Source of the DNA: an uncultured Spartobacteria bacterium
Lineage (GTDB): Bacteria > Verrucomicrobiota > Verrucomicrobiia > Chthoniobacterales > Chthoniobacteraceae
DNA length: 64,000 nucleotides
Direction: 5' to 3'
Assembly (NCBI GenBank): GCA_903933715.1
Contig: CAIZLD010000017.1
Coordinates: 1 to 64,000, forward strand
Shown: positions 45,885 through 55,175 of the stretch, in pieces
Numbering within the stretch: position 1 is the first letter of the stretch
How the letters are laid out: every line of letters begins with the position of its first letter
Position numbers and translations under genes: made by a program
Notes under the pieces: model-generated
The model's input: only the letters and a program-made list of their open reading frames with translations
Databases searched by the model: none
What the model was told of the DNA's origin: nothing

Positions 45885-46712
45885 ATGATCAAGTTTCGCT
45901 CCTTTCTGGCACTCCTCGCCTTTGCAATTCTCCCGATCGGCGCGGCGGCGCAATATTCCGAAATGACGCCGACCCCGGCTCCGGTGGCTGCCCCGAATGC
46001 CCATAACGGGCCGCGCATTTCCTACAGTGCGGCGAATGTAGACGGGCCTTACATTGCGCTGACCTTCGACGACGGCCCGAGCAAAACCACCACCCCGCGG
46101 CTGCTCGATCTCCTGGCGAAACGGGGCGTCAAGGTCACTTTTTTCGTCCAAGGGGTCAACGCTCACGAATTCCCCGAGATCATTAAGCGGGAAGTGGCCG
46201 AAGGGCATGAGATCGGCAACCACTCCTGGGATCATCCCAATTTGGCGAAGATGTCCGAATCCGCCGTCCGCAGCCAGCTTGAGCGGACTCAGGATGTGAT
46301 TTTCCAGATCACCGGCCAAAAACCCAAGGTCTTCCGCCCCCCTTTTGGCTCGTTTAGTGAGAAACAGCGGAAATGGGCGAACGAACAGTTTGGGTTCAAA
46401 ATCATATTGTGGGAAGTGGACCCTCTTGATTGGAAGCGGCCCGGTTCTGCGGTCGTCGCCCAACGAATCCTGACCAACACCAAGGCGGGGTACATCGTTC
46501 TGGCCCACGACATCCATGCCCCGACGGTTGATGCCATGGCCGAAACCGTCGACGGTCTGCTGGCCAAAGGGTTCAAATTCGTCACCGTGAGCGAACTCAT
46601 TGCGATGGATCACCCGAAGCCGAAACCGGCAACTCCGGCCCCGTCCACGACCGGAAGCTCTTCCGTAACGCCTGCCGCATCCGCCGCGCCGACGGCAGCC
46701 GCAGTCCCTTAA
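45885..46712 (+). CDS. Secreted polysaccharide deacetylase (NodB-like)
   Basis: Signal peptide; YIALTFDDGPSKTTTPRLLDLL; EIGNHSWDHPNLAKM; FRPPFGSF. Confidence 0.93.
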   Translation: MIKFRSFLALLAFAILPIGAAAQYSEMTPTPAPVAAPNAHNGPRISYSAANVDGPYIALTFDDGPSKTTTPRLLDLLAKRGVKVTFFVQGVNAHEFPEIIKREVAEGHEIGNHSWDHPNLAKMSESAVRSQLERTQDVIFQITGQKPKVFRPPFGSFSEKQRKWANEQFGFKIILWEVDPLDWKRPGSAVVAQRILTNTKAGYIVLAHDIHAPTVDAMAETVDGLLAKGFKFVTVSELIAMDHPKPKPATPAPSTTGSSSVTPAASAAPTAAAVP

Positions 46713-46718
46713 CCCGGG

Positions 46719-46980
46719 GTTAGGCTGAATCGACATTCAGATCGAGCCAAACCCAAAGGGTTTGAAGCCCATAGCCGGTGGTTGAGCGAAGCGACACCAC
46801 CGGTCAATGCAAAACCGCGCCTCACCCCAAAGGGGTGGCAGAAAACGAGGCGACGGCTCTGCCACCCCGTTGGGGTGAATTCTTTCAAACACCTCATCCG
46901 GTGGTGTCGCTAACGCTCAACCACCGGCTATTCGCTGGCAACCCTCCGGGTTGCGGCGGGTTTTGAATATCGACAGCCCG
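46719..46980. repeat. Nested palindromic intergenic repeat, copy 2
   Basis: Inverted repeats 46772-46803 / 46898-46930; same family as 105-366, arms exchanged relative to the core. Confidence 0.9.
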
Positions 46981-46983
46981 GGC

Positions 46984-47187
46984 CTATCCCCAAAGGCACT
47001 GGAAAATGATCGCCCCGGTCATCCCCAACAGCCATCCCAAAAGCGCCACGCGCATCAGATTGGGCTGGGTGATTCTTCGGCGGGGGCTCGTCTTATTTTT
47101 GTGAAACGTGGAAGCTCTGGTTTCCATTTCTTTGAACAAAAAAAGCTGGCCAAAGGAGAGACCGGTGTAGAGGGCTCGGGAGTTCAT
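46984..47187 (-). CDS. Possible small membrane protein
   Basis: 67 aa ending MRVALLGWLLGMTGAIIFQCLWG (one TM); its stop adjoins the repeat edge. Confidence 0.35.
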   Translation of the reverse strand: MNSRALYTGLSFGQLFLFKEMETRASTFHKNKTSPRRRITQPNLMRVALLGWLLGMTGAIIFQCLWG

Positions 47188-47285
47188 CGGAACAGCGGGG
47201 TGACTGAAAAGAGTTCGCAGCCGCGCAACCTTAAAGATGCCCTGAATGCTCGATCAGGAATTCCCTGCCTCGCCCCGGCTAGGAA

Positions 47286-47422
47286 GTGTTCACGAACGCA
47301 AAAGGAAGTAAAATTAGGAAGCCAGGAAAGGAGAATGGATCAGAGGTTTTGCTTCGGAACGGTCGAGGAAAATCCATCTACTCAAGCTTCCTCCTCTGTC
47401 TTTTCCAGGATTCCTGGCTTCC
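47286..47422. repeat. Palindromic repeat sharing TGTTCACGAA and GGATTCCTGGCTTCCT end modules with 24131-24300
   Basis: AGGAAGCCAGGAAAGG...CCAGGATTCCTGGCTTCCT inverted pair; CAGAGG/CCTCTG. Confidence 0.7.
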
Positions 47423-47588
47423 TAGGTAGTGTCGTCACGAGAGTCGCATGACAGGCACAAAGGATTTTTGATGCCATTTTTCGCCAATTTTTTGGGCAAT
47501 ATTGGTGAATATTGACCGCAAAAATTGACAGAAAATGGCGCAAAAAGCCGAAGTGGATGGCGTGCAGATCTCGTGACCACACTACCTA
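47423..47588. mobile_element. MITE-like element 1: TA-flanked, imperfect ~18-bp terminal inverted repeats
   Basis: TA-GGTAGTGTCGTCACGAGA (47425-47442) and TCTCGTGACCACACTACC-TA (47569-47586), 17/18 complementary; no transposase ORF inside. Confidence 0.7.
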
Positions 47589-47679
47589 ATTCAAAAATTC
47601 TCTTTTCCTAGAATTTCGATGTCCGGGGGAGATTTTCCAGTTTTCAAAGAAACCGCGCAGGCGTAGGCTCGACCCCCTC

Positions 47680-48717
47680 ATGAATCTCGTCAAAGTCGCT
47701 GTCGTTGGAGCTTCCGGGTATTCCGGCCAGGAATTGATCCGCATTTTAATGCGGCATCCCGGGGTGGACCTTGTCTGCGTGACCTCCCGGCAGCTCGCCG
47801 GAAAGTCGATCGCCGAAGTCTATCCCCGGTTCCAGCATCACCGGTTTGCCGAGGTGCAATTCACGGCTTCCGATGCGGCGGCCGTGATCGGGTCCGGGGC
47901 GCAGGTCGCGTTCCTCGCCCTGCCTCACGGGCTGGCGCACGAGTATGCCAGGCCGCTGATCGAAGGAGGGCTCAAGGTGATCGACCTGAGCGCCGACTTC
48001 CGCATTCATGATCCCGCTGTATTCCAGGAGTTTTATGGCGAGGCTCATCGCGCCCCGGAACTGCTTTCCCAGAGCGTCTACGGGTTGCCGGAGGTGTACC
48101 GGGAGCAGATTCGCGGAACGAACCTCGTCGCCTCAGCCGGATGTTACCCGACCAGCATTTTGCTGCCGCTGATCCCGCTCTTGCGGGCGAAGTTGCTCGA
48201 CCCAGCCAGCATCGCCGTCGCCAGCATGAGCGGCGTAAGCGGCGCGGGCAAAAAGGTCGCGCCCGAATACCTGTACTGCGAATGCAACGAAAGCGCGCGC
48301 GCGTATGGCGTTCCGAAACACCGGCACCTTTCCGAGATTGAGCAGGAGCTTTCCCTCGCGGCGGGCATGCCCGTGGTCATCAGCTTCACGCCGCATTTGA
48401 TCCCCGTAAACCGGGGGATTGTGAGCACCATTTACGCGAGCCTCCTCCCCGGCATTGGCGAGGCGGAAATCACCACCGCATTGGAAGCCGCCTACCGGGG
48501 CGAACCGTTCGTCCGCTTGCAAGGCGCGGCCGGGTCCGCCGACATCAAAAACGTGGCGGGCACCAACTACATCGATATCGCCTGGCGGCACGATCCCCGC
48601 ACCCGCCGGGTCGTCCTGATGAGCGCCGAAGACAACGTCGTCAAAGGGGCTTCCGGCCAGGCCGTCCAAAGTCTAAACCTCATGTGCGGCCTGCCAGAAA
48701 CCGAAGGGCTCCTTTAA
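47680..48717 (+). CDS. argC: N-acetyl-gamma-glutamyl-phosphate reductase
   Basis: VAVVGASGYSGQELIRILMRHPGV; GCYPTSILLPLIPLL; PVNRGIVSTIYA. Confidence 0.97.
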   Translation: MNLVKVAVVGASGYSGQELIRILMRHPGVDLVCVTSRQLAGKSIAEVYPRFQHHRFAEVQFTASDAAAVIGSGAQVAFLALPHGLAHEYARPLIEGGLKVIDLSADFRIHDPAVFQEFYGEAHRAPELLSQSVYGLPEVYREQIRGTNLVASAGCYPTSILLPLIPLLRAKLLDPASIAVASMSGVSGAGKKVAPEYLYCECNESARAYGVPKHRHLSEIEQELSLAAGMPVVISFTPHLIPVNRGIVSTIYASLLPGIGEAEITTALEAAYRGEPFVRLQGAAGSADIKNVAGTNYIDIAWRHDPRTRRVVLMSAEDNVVKGASGQAVQSLNLMCGLPETEGLL

Positions 48718-48744
48718 TCCGCATTCCTTAGTTCCGCAATTCCT

Positions 48745-49956
48745 ATGAATAGTTCGATCGAGATCCCCGGGGGCGTTACCGCGCCGCAATCGTTCACCGC
48801 CGGCAGCGTTTATGCGGGCATTAAAGCCGCGAACACCTCCAAGCCGGACATTGCGTTTGTCTACTCGGAAATCCCTGCCGTTGCGGCGGGAACCTTCACC
48901 ACCAACAAGGTCAAAGCCGCGCCGGTTCGCGTTTCACAAACCAACATTCGCGCCTCGGAAACGCGGGCCATTGTCGCCAACAGCGGCAACGCCAACGCCT
49001 GCACCGGGGTCGTCGGCATCGAACACGCCAAACGGATGACCAAGGCGGCGGCCAAGGCGCTCGGCCTTAAGGAAAAACAACTGCTCGTCTGCTCCACCGG
49101 CCGCATTGGAGTCGCCCTGCCGATCGAAAAAATGGAAGCCGCCATCGCCCAGGCTCCCCAGGTTCTCGCCCATGATGGAAGCCTGCGGGCCGCGCAAGCG
49201 ATCATGACCAGCGACACCAAGCCAAAGGAAATCGCGGTCGAAATCACGCTCCACGGCAAAAAAGTCCGCATCGGCGGCATTGCCAAGGGGGCCGGGATGA
49301 TCGACCCGAACATGGCGACGATGCTCTGCTTCATCACGACCGACGCCGCGATCAGTAAAAAGCTGCTCCAGCAGGCGACCTCGGACGCCGTCGAGCAATC
49401 GTTCAACCGGATCACCATCGACGGCGACATGAGCACCAACGACACCGTGCTGGTTCTGGCCAACGGAGCCGCCGGGAACCTCCCGTTGCAGGACGGCCAG
49501 CGCGAGTTCGACCGTTTTCAGAATGCGCTTAACCACGTCTGCTGCGCCCTGGCCCGGATGATCGTTGAAGATGGCGAAGGGGTCAGCAAATACGTGACGA
49601 TTCAAATCCGCGGAGCCAAGACCCGGCAGGATGCCCGCAAAGCCGCCGAAGCGATTGCCAACTCCACGCTCACCAAATGCTGCTGGTTTGGCGGCGACCC
49701 CAACTGGGGGCGCGTGATGGACGCTATCGGCTACTCCATGGCCCGAATCCGGGAGGAAAATGTCGATATTTACTATGACGGCTTGATCGCCGTAAAAAAC
49801 GGCATGGCCGCGCCGACCCCTTTTTCCAAGCTCAAGGAAGTCGTCGCCAACCCGCGCTTCACGATCACGGTGGACCTCCACATGGGAGCGGCCGATTACA
49901 CCGTCTTCACCACCGACCTTACCACCGCCTACGTCGAGTTTAACATGGGCGAATGA
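48745..49956 (+). CDS. argJ: Bifunctional ornithine acetyltransferase/N-acetylglutamate synthase
   Basis: GGIAKGAGMIDPNMATMLCFITTDA (autoprocessing site); SGNANACTG. Confidence 0.97.
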   Translation: MNSSIEIPGGVTAPQSFTAGSVYAGIKAANTSKPDIAFVYSEIPAVAAGTFTTNKVKAAPVRVSQTNIRASETRAIVANSGNANACTGVVGIEHAKRMTKAAAKALGLKEKQLLVCSTGRIGVALPIEKMEAAIAQAPQVLAHDGSLRAAQAIMTSDTKPKEIAVEITLHGKKVRIGGIAKGAGMIDPNMATMLCFITTDAAISKKLLQQATSDAVEQSFNRITIDGDMSTNDTVLVLANGAAGNLPLQDGQREFDRFQNALNHVCCALARMIVEDGEGVSKYVTIQIRGAKTRQDARKAAEAIANSTLTKCCWFGGDPNWGRVMDAIGYSMARIREENVDIYYDGLIAVKNGMAAPTPFSKLKEVVANPRFTITVDLHMGAADYTVFTTDLTTAYVEFNMGE

Positions 49957-50038
49957 TTTTTTGGGTTGCGCAAACGGCGTTGGGGCTTTCCAATGGTCGT
50001 TTTTCCCAATCCCAAACGCCAATCCGAATCTTTTTTTA

Positions 50039-50917
50039 ATGTCCAAAGCATCGCATCTCGTCCGCGCGGAAGCCCTCATTGAGGCGCTCCCGTTTATTCA
50101 AAAATATCGCGGCCAGCTCTTCGTCATCAAATACGGCGGCAGCGCGATGGAAGACGAGCACACTGTCGAACGCCTGTTGCGCGATGTCGTGTTCCTGGAA
50201 GCGGTCGGCATCAACCCGGTTTTGATACACGGCGGCGGCAAGGCGATCACCTCGCAAATGCGGGAGGCGGGAATCAAACCCCGGTTTGTCAACGGCCTGC
50301 GCGTCACCTGCGCGGAGTCGATCCGCATCGTCGAGGACGTCCTCTCCCACAGCATCAACCCCAAAATCGTCGAGACGATCAACGAATTTGGCGGAAAGGC
50401 CATCGGCATCCCCGGCAATGAAGTGTTCCAGGTCAAAAAACTCCCTCTCCAGCGCGATGAAAAGGGGGAGGAAGTCGATTTGGGCTTTGTCGGCGAGGTC
50501 GTCGGCGTGGCCCTGGAGCAAATCCAGAAGGCGGTGGCGTCGGAAATCGTCCCGGTGATTTCACCCATTGGACGCGACGAAAACGGAGCCTCTTTTAACA
50601 TCAACGCCGACACTGCGGCGGGAGCCATCGCGGCGGCGCTGGGCGCGGCCAAGATGATCTACCTGAGCGATGTCCCCGGCATCATGCGCGATCCCAAACA
50701 GCCCGATTCGCTCATCTCCACCCTTTCCATTGAGGGAGTCGAAGGGTTGATCGAGGAAGAGATTATTGCCGGGGGGATGATCCCGAAGGTGAAATCGGCC
50801 GTCAGCGCCATCGAAAAAGGGGTCAAAAAGGTTCATTTCATCGACGGCCGCATCCAGCATTCGCTCTTGCTGGAAGTCTTTACCAACAACGGCGTCGGCA
50901 CCGAAATTGTCGCTTAG
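50039..50917 (+). CDS. argB: Acetylglutamate kinase
   Basis: FVIKYGGSAMED; LIHGGGKAITSQMREAGI; GGMIPKVKSAVSAI. Start at MSKASHLVR. Confidence 0.97.
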   Translation: MSKASHLVRAEALIEALPFIQKYRGQLFVIKYGGSAMEDEHTVERLLRDVVFLEAVGINPVLIHGGGKAITSQMREAGIKPRFVNGLRVTCAESIRIVEDVLSHSINPKIVETINEFGGKAIGIPGNEVFQVKKLPLQRDEKGEEVDLGFVGEVVGVALEQIQKAVASEIVPVISPIGRDENGASFNINADTAAGAIAAALGAAKMIYLSDVPGIMRDPKQPDSLISTLSIEGVEGLIEEEIIAGGMIPKVKSAVSAIEKGVKKVHFIDGRIQHSLLLEVFTNNGVGTEIVA

Positions 50918-50938
50918 CGCGACCCAGAGGAGACCCAA

Positions 50939-52231
50939 ATGGAAAGCACGCAGCAATTATTCGACCAATACGTCATCCCGACTTACGGGCGTTTCCCCCT
51001 GACCCTGGAGCGGGGCGAAGGCTGCCGTGTCTGGGACGAAGCGGGCAAGGAATATCTCGATTTCGGAGCCGGAATCGCCGTCTGTTCCCTCGGGCACAGC
51101 CACCCGCGCGTGGTCGATGCGATGACGCGCCAGGCACGCAAGCTCACCCATACCTCCAATCTTTACTACACGCGTCCTCAGGGGGAACTGGCGCAGCGGC
51201 TAGTCCGGCTGGTAGGTCACGCGGGCAAAGTTTTCCTTTGCAACTCCGGGGCGGAAGCCAATGAAGGGCTTTACAAGCTCGCCCGCAAATTTGGGAATGA
51301 AACCCGTTCTCCCCTGCCCCGCCACGCCGCCGGAGAGGAACTCGATTACGCCTCCAACCGGTTTGAGATCCTCACTTTCGATGGCTCTTTCCATGGGCGA
51401 ACCTTGGCTGGGATTGCCGCAACCGGGCAGGAAAAAGTGAAAAAAGGGTTCGACCCAATCACCCCCGGGTTCCGCCATGTGCCGTTTAACGACGCGCCGG
51501 AATTGTTCCGCTCCATCGGGCCGGATACGGTTGCGATTTTGATGGAACCGATCCAAGGGGAAATCGGGGTGCGGCCCGCGACAGTGCAATTCTTAAAGGC
51601 CGTGCGCCAAATGTGCGATGACCATGGCCTGCTCCTGATGTTCGATGAAATCCAGAGCGGCCTGGGCCGCACCGGCGACTGGTGTGGCTGGAAAACGCTG
51701 GCCGACGAAGGGGTGACCCCGGACGCGGTCAGTTGGGCCAAGGGGATCGCGGACGGTTATCCGATGGGTGCCTTCTGGGTGCGCGACCGGGAAATCGCCA
51801 TGAAAGACGGCTCGAAGATGAGCCTGGCCAACCTGCTCGGCCCCGGCTCTCATGGGACGACTTTTGGCGGCACGCCGCTCGGCTGCACCGTGGCGAACGA
51901 GGTGCTTTCCATTATCGAAGAGGAAAACCTTCTCGCCAACGCCCGCGAAATGGGGGCGTATGCCAAAGCGGCGATTGAAAACCTGCGCTCCCCTTTCATT
52001 AAAGAAGTGCGCGGCGTGGGACTGATGATGGCTTTTGAAATGGTCGCCGATTTCTCCGAGCGGATCGGCGATTCACGGACCCCCAGCATGGCGATGATCG
52101 CGCGCTTGCACGAGAACGGACTCTTGAGCGTCCCATCCGGAACCCACAGCGTCCGCTGGCTGCCGCCGTTGAACATCACCCGGGCCGATATCGACCGGGC
52201 CGTTGAAATTTTACGTTCTGTATTACCTTAA
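50939..52231 (+). CDS. argD: Acetylornithine aminotransferase
   Basis: FGAGIAVCSLGHSHPRVV; FDGSFHGRTLAGIAATGQ; FDEIQSGLGRTG. Confidence 0.95.
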   Translation: MESTQQLFDQYVIPTYGRFPLTLERGEGCRVWDEAGKEYLDFGAGIAVCSLGHSHPRVVDAMTRQARKLTHTSNLYYTRPQGELAQRLVRLVGHAGKVFLCNSGAEANEGLYKLARKFGNETRSPLPRHAAGEELDYASNRFEILTFDGSFHGRTLAGIAATGQEKVKKGFDPITPGFRHVPFNDAPELFRSIGPDTVAILMEPIQGEIGVRPATVQFLKAVRQMCDDHGLLLMFDEIQSGLGRTGDWCGWKTLADEGVTPDAVSWAKGIADGYPMGAFWVRDREIAMKDGSKMSLANLLGPGSHGTTFGGTPLGCTVANEVLSIIEEENLLANAREMGAYAKAAIENLRSPFIKEVRGVGLMMAFEMVADFSERIGDSRTPSMAMIARLHENGLLSVPSGTHSVRWLPPLNITRADIDRAVEILRSVLP

Positions 52232-52249
52232 ACTTGGATTGGTTCCCTT

Positions 52250-53146
52250 ATGAAGCACTTACTCTCCCTTGAGTCGCTCCCGGCCACGGACATGGCCGAA
52301 ATTTTGGCCCTCACCCAAACGCTCAAAGCGACCCGGGGCCACCACACCGAGCACCCGTTGCGGCATCAGTGTTGGGGGCTGATCTTTAGCAAATCTTCGA
52401 CCCGAACACGCGTCAGCTTTGAAGTGGGTATCCGGGAACTCGGCGGCGACGTCCTCTTCCTTAGCACCAACGACATCCAGCTCGGACGCGGCGAACCGAT
52501 CAAAGACACCGCCCGCGTGATGGGCCGGATGTTGCACGGGGCGGTGATCCGCACCTTCGCACAGAGCGATGTGGAAGATTTCGCCCGCTACAGCAATATT
52601 CCCACCATCAACGCCCTCACCGACGACGAGCATCCGTGCCAGATTTTGGCTGACCTGTTCACGATTCAGGAAAAGCTCGGCACCTACGAAGGCAAAACCA
52701 TCACCTTTATCGGGGACGGCGCCTGCAACGTACCGGCTTCGTGGATCTGGGCCGCCTCCAAGCTCAATTTCAACCTGCGCATCGCCGCTCCCAAGGCGTT
52801 CCAGCCCGCGCCCGAACTGATCGCGCGTGCCGGGGGCAACCTGGTCGTCACCGACGATATCCGGGCCGCCGCCGAAGGAGCCGACGTGCTTTATACCGAC
52901 GTTTGGGTGAGCATGGGGATGGAAAAAGAGACCGAATACCGCCTTGCGCAATTGGGCGGTTACCAGATCAACTCCGACCTCCTCAAGCTCGCCGCGCCGG
53001 GAGCCTTGGCGATGCACTGCCTGCCGGCCTACCGGGGCAAGGAAATCACCGACGAAGTGATGGAAAGCCAAGCCGAAACGATTTTCGCCGAAGCCGAAAA
53101 CCGGCTCCATGTGCAAAAAGCGGTCCTCACCTGGCTCTCGAAATAA
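52250..53146 (+). CDS. argF: Ornithine carbamoyltransferase
   Basis: SKSSTRTRVSFEVGIRELGG; DDEHPCQILADL; MHCLPAYRGKEITDEV. Confidence 0.97.
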   Translation: MKHLLSLESLPATDMAEILALTQTLKATRGHHTEHPLRHQCWGLIFSKSSTRTRVSFEVGIRELGGDVLFLSTNDIQLGRGEPIKDTARVMGRMLHGAVIRTFAQSDVEDFARYSNIPTINALTDDEHPCQILADLFTIQEKLGTYEGKTITFIGDGACNVPASWIWAASKLNFNLRIAAPKAFQPAPELIARAGGNLVVTDDIRAAAEGADVLYTDVWVSMGMEKETEYRLAQLGGYQINSDLLKLAAPGALAMHCLPAYRGKEITDEVMESQAETIFAEAENRLHVQKAVLTWLSK

Positions 53147-53159
53147 AGTTCTTTTTCTC

Positions 53160-53840
53160 ATGAAAACCCCCATTCCAGGCGGTCTGCTGGTCGCGATCGA
53201 AGGAATTGATGGAACGGGCAAATCGACCGTCGCCGCCACTCTCGCCCAATGGTGCGGAGAACGCGGCCTGGCCTGTGTCTTTTCCAAGGAGCCGACCAGC
53301 CTTTCCTACGGGCAAAAACTCCGGGAATCGATGAACACCGGGCGGCTTTCGATTGAGGAGGAGTTGGAACTCTTCCGACTCGACCGCAAGGAACATGTGG
53401 AACGGAGCATCGGCCCGGCCCTGAAAGAAAACGCGATTGTTATCCTGGACCGCTATTACTGGAGCAATGCCGCCTACCAAGGGGCGCGGGGCGTCGATTA
53501 CGAGCAAATCATCGCCAGCAATGAGGCGATCGCCCCCGTGCCGGATCTGATCCTCTTCATGGATATTGACGTGAAGGAAAGCATCGGGCGCATTCACGGA
53601 CGGGGCGATGCGCCGAACGATTTCGAGGGGCTCGATTCCCTCCAAAAAGCGCAGGCCATTTTCCTGGCCTTGCATGAGCGCCAGGACCGTCCCTCGGTGC
53701 GCATCGATGCCAGCGCAGGCCTCCGCAGCGTCTGCGCCGAATCGCTGCGTGTTTTTAAAGACGCGGCGTTCAAGAAAATCGCGGCGTCGTATGGGGAACT
53801 GCTTGCGAAAACCGGGGACCCGGCTCTTTTTGCCGATTGA
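53160..53840 (+). CDS. tmk: Thymidylate kinase-like P-loop kinase
   Basis: LLVAIEGIDGTGKSTVAATLAQW; ILDRYYWSNAAYQG. Confidence 0.88.
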   Translation: MKTPIPGGLLVAIEGIDGTGKSTVAATLAQWCGERGLACVFSKEPTSLSYGQKLRESMNTGRLSIEEELELFRLDRKEHVERSIGPALKENAIVILDRYYWSNAAYQGARGVDYEQIIASNEAIAPVPDLILFMDIDVKESIGRIHGRGDAPNDFEGLDSLQKAQAIFLALHERQDRPSVRIDASAGLRSVCAESLRVFKDAAFKKIAASYGELLAKTGDPALFAD

Positions 53841-53854
53841 TCAAGTCGGGGTGG

Positions 53855-54021
53855 TAGAGCATTTTCTGGTTAGTTTGGCGCAATGATCTGAGAGCGCCGT
53901 GGGTTGATGCGGGGCTTTTTGAGCGCAGTGGCTGTATTTTTAATACTGCCCAAGCTCGAAATGACACGCAACAGCCCGCGCCGCCGAAGAGCATGCGACA
54001 AAATAAACGGAAACTGCTCTA
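53855..54021. mobile_element. MITE-like element 2: TA-flanked, ~60-nt imperfect terminal inverted repeats
   Basis: TAGAGCATTTTCTGGTTAGTTTGGCGCA... vs reverse complement of right end TAGAGCAGTTTCCGTTTATTTTGTCGCA...; complementarity continues through GCGCCGTGGGTTGATGCG/GCGGCGCGGGCTGTTGCG; no transposase. Confidence 0.65.
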
Positions 54022-54111
54022 GGTTTTCTCGTGCAACCTGTGGCGGGGGATGGCGCGTTTAAACTGAGTGCCGCCTTCATTCTTACATCACCTCAAAACG
54101 CTGGAGAGCCC

Positions 54112-55170
54112 ATGTTTTTGACCGGCATTGCCACTGCCGTTCCGCCCCGTCGTTTCACCCAGGCGGAATGCTGGGCGGCCCTTCAAAAAGCGCCCCAGTT
54201 TCCGCAGCTCCAGCGAAGCTCCCAGGCGTTGCTCAAAAAGGTGTTGTGCGGCGAGAACGGCATCGCGACCCGTCATTTGGCGCTTTCGGATCTGGCCGAG
54301 GCATTTACGCTGACGCCCGATGCGTTGCACGCCCGGTTTGAGAAACACGCCCCCGATCTGGCCGCTCAAGCCGCCAAACGGGCTCTCGCAACGGCTCACC
54401 TCCCGTTCGAGCAAGTCGATGCCATAATCGTGAGCAGTTGCACCGGCTACCTTTGCCCGGGGATTACCAGTTATGTGAGCGAACGCCTGGGGCTTCGCCG
54501 CGATGTGCAGTCGCTGGACCTGGTCGGCCAGGGATGCGGCGCGGCGCTCCCCAACCTGCGCACCGCCAAGGCGTTGCTGGCCGCCGGAGGGGCGCGGCAG
54601 ATTCTCTCCATTTGCGTCGAAGTATGCAGCGCCGCGTTTTTCCTGGACGACGATCCCGGCGTTTTGGTGAGCAATTGTCTTTTTGGGGACGGAGCCGCCG
54701 CCGTGGTGCTGTCGGATCGCCCCGTGACGCACTCGCGGCGGGTGGAGTGGAAAGCCGGGGCAAGCCATCACAGCCCGGCGGAGCGGGATCTTTTGCGTTT
54801 CGAACAACGCGGCGGGATGTTGCGCAATGTTCTCAGCCGCGAGGTGCCCGAACGGGTGGCGGCCGATGTCCGAACGGTTCGGACCGAAATGTTGCTCGAA
54901 GCCGGATTGACCCCTGCCGATTTGAGCGCAACGATTTTGCATGCAGGCGGACGTCAAGTTCTCGGCGCGTTACAAAGAGAGCTTTGCTTGAGCGAAACCG
55001 ACCTGCGGTTCAGCTCCGGGATTTTGCGCGATTTTGGGAACCTGAGCAGCCCGTTTGTGCTCTTTGCCTTGGAACGGGCGTTGGCGCAATCCGCCCCCGG
55101 CGGTTGGTGGTGGATGTCGTCGTTTGGGGCCGGGTTGAGCTGTCACGGAGCCCTCTTCAAAATCGATTAA
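54112..55170 (+). CDS. Type III polyketide synthase (chalcone/stilbene synthase superfamily)
   Basis: Cys in IIVSSCTGYLCPG; His in ILHAGGRQVLGAL; FGNLSSPFVLFAL. Start at MFLTGIATAVPPRRFTQ. Confidence 0.92.
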   Translation: MFLTGIATAVPPRRFTQAECWAALQKAPQFPQLQRSSQALLKKVLCGENGIATRHLALSDLAEAFTLTPDALHARFEKHAPDLAAQAAKRALATAHLPFEQVDAIIVSSCTGYLCPGITSYVSERLGLRRDVQSLDLVGQGCGAALPNLRTAKALLAAGGARQILSICVEVCSAAFFLDDDPGVLVSNCLFGDGAAAVVLSDRPVTHSRRVEWKAGASHHSPAERDLLRFEQRGGMLRNVLSREVPERVAADVRTVRTEMLLEAGLTPADLSATILHAGGRQVLGALQRELCLSETDLRFSSGILRDFGNLSSPFVLFALERALAQSAPGGWWWMSSFGAGLSCHGALFKID

Positions 55171-55175
55171 ACCGT

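Noticed and set aside
46709-46897. 62-aa ORF with LNHRLWASNPLGLARSECRFSL
   Set aside because: Entirely inside the nested palindromic repeat; spurious repeat peptide.
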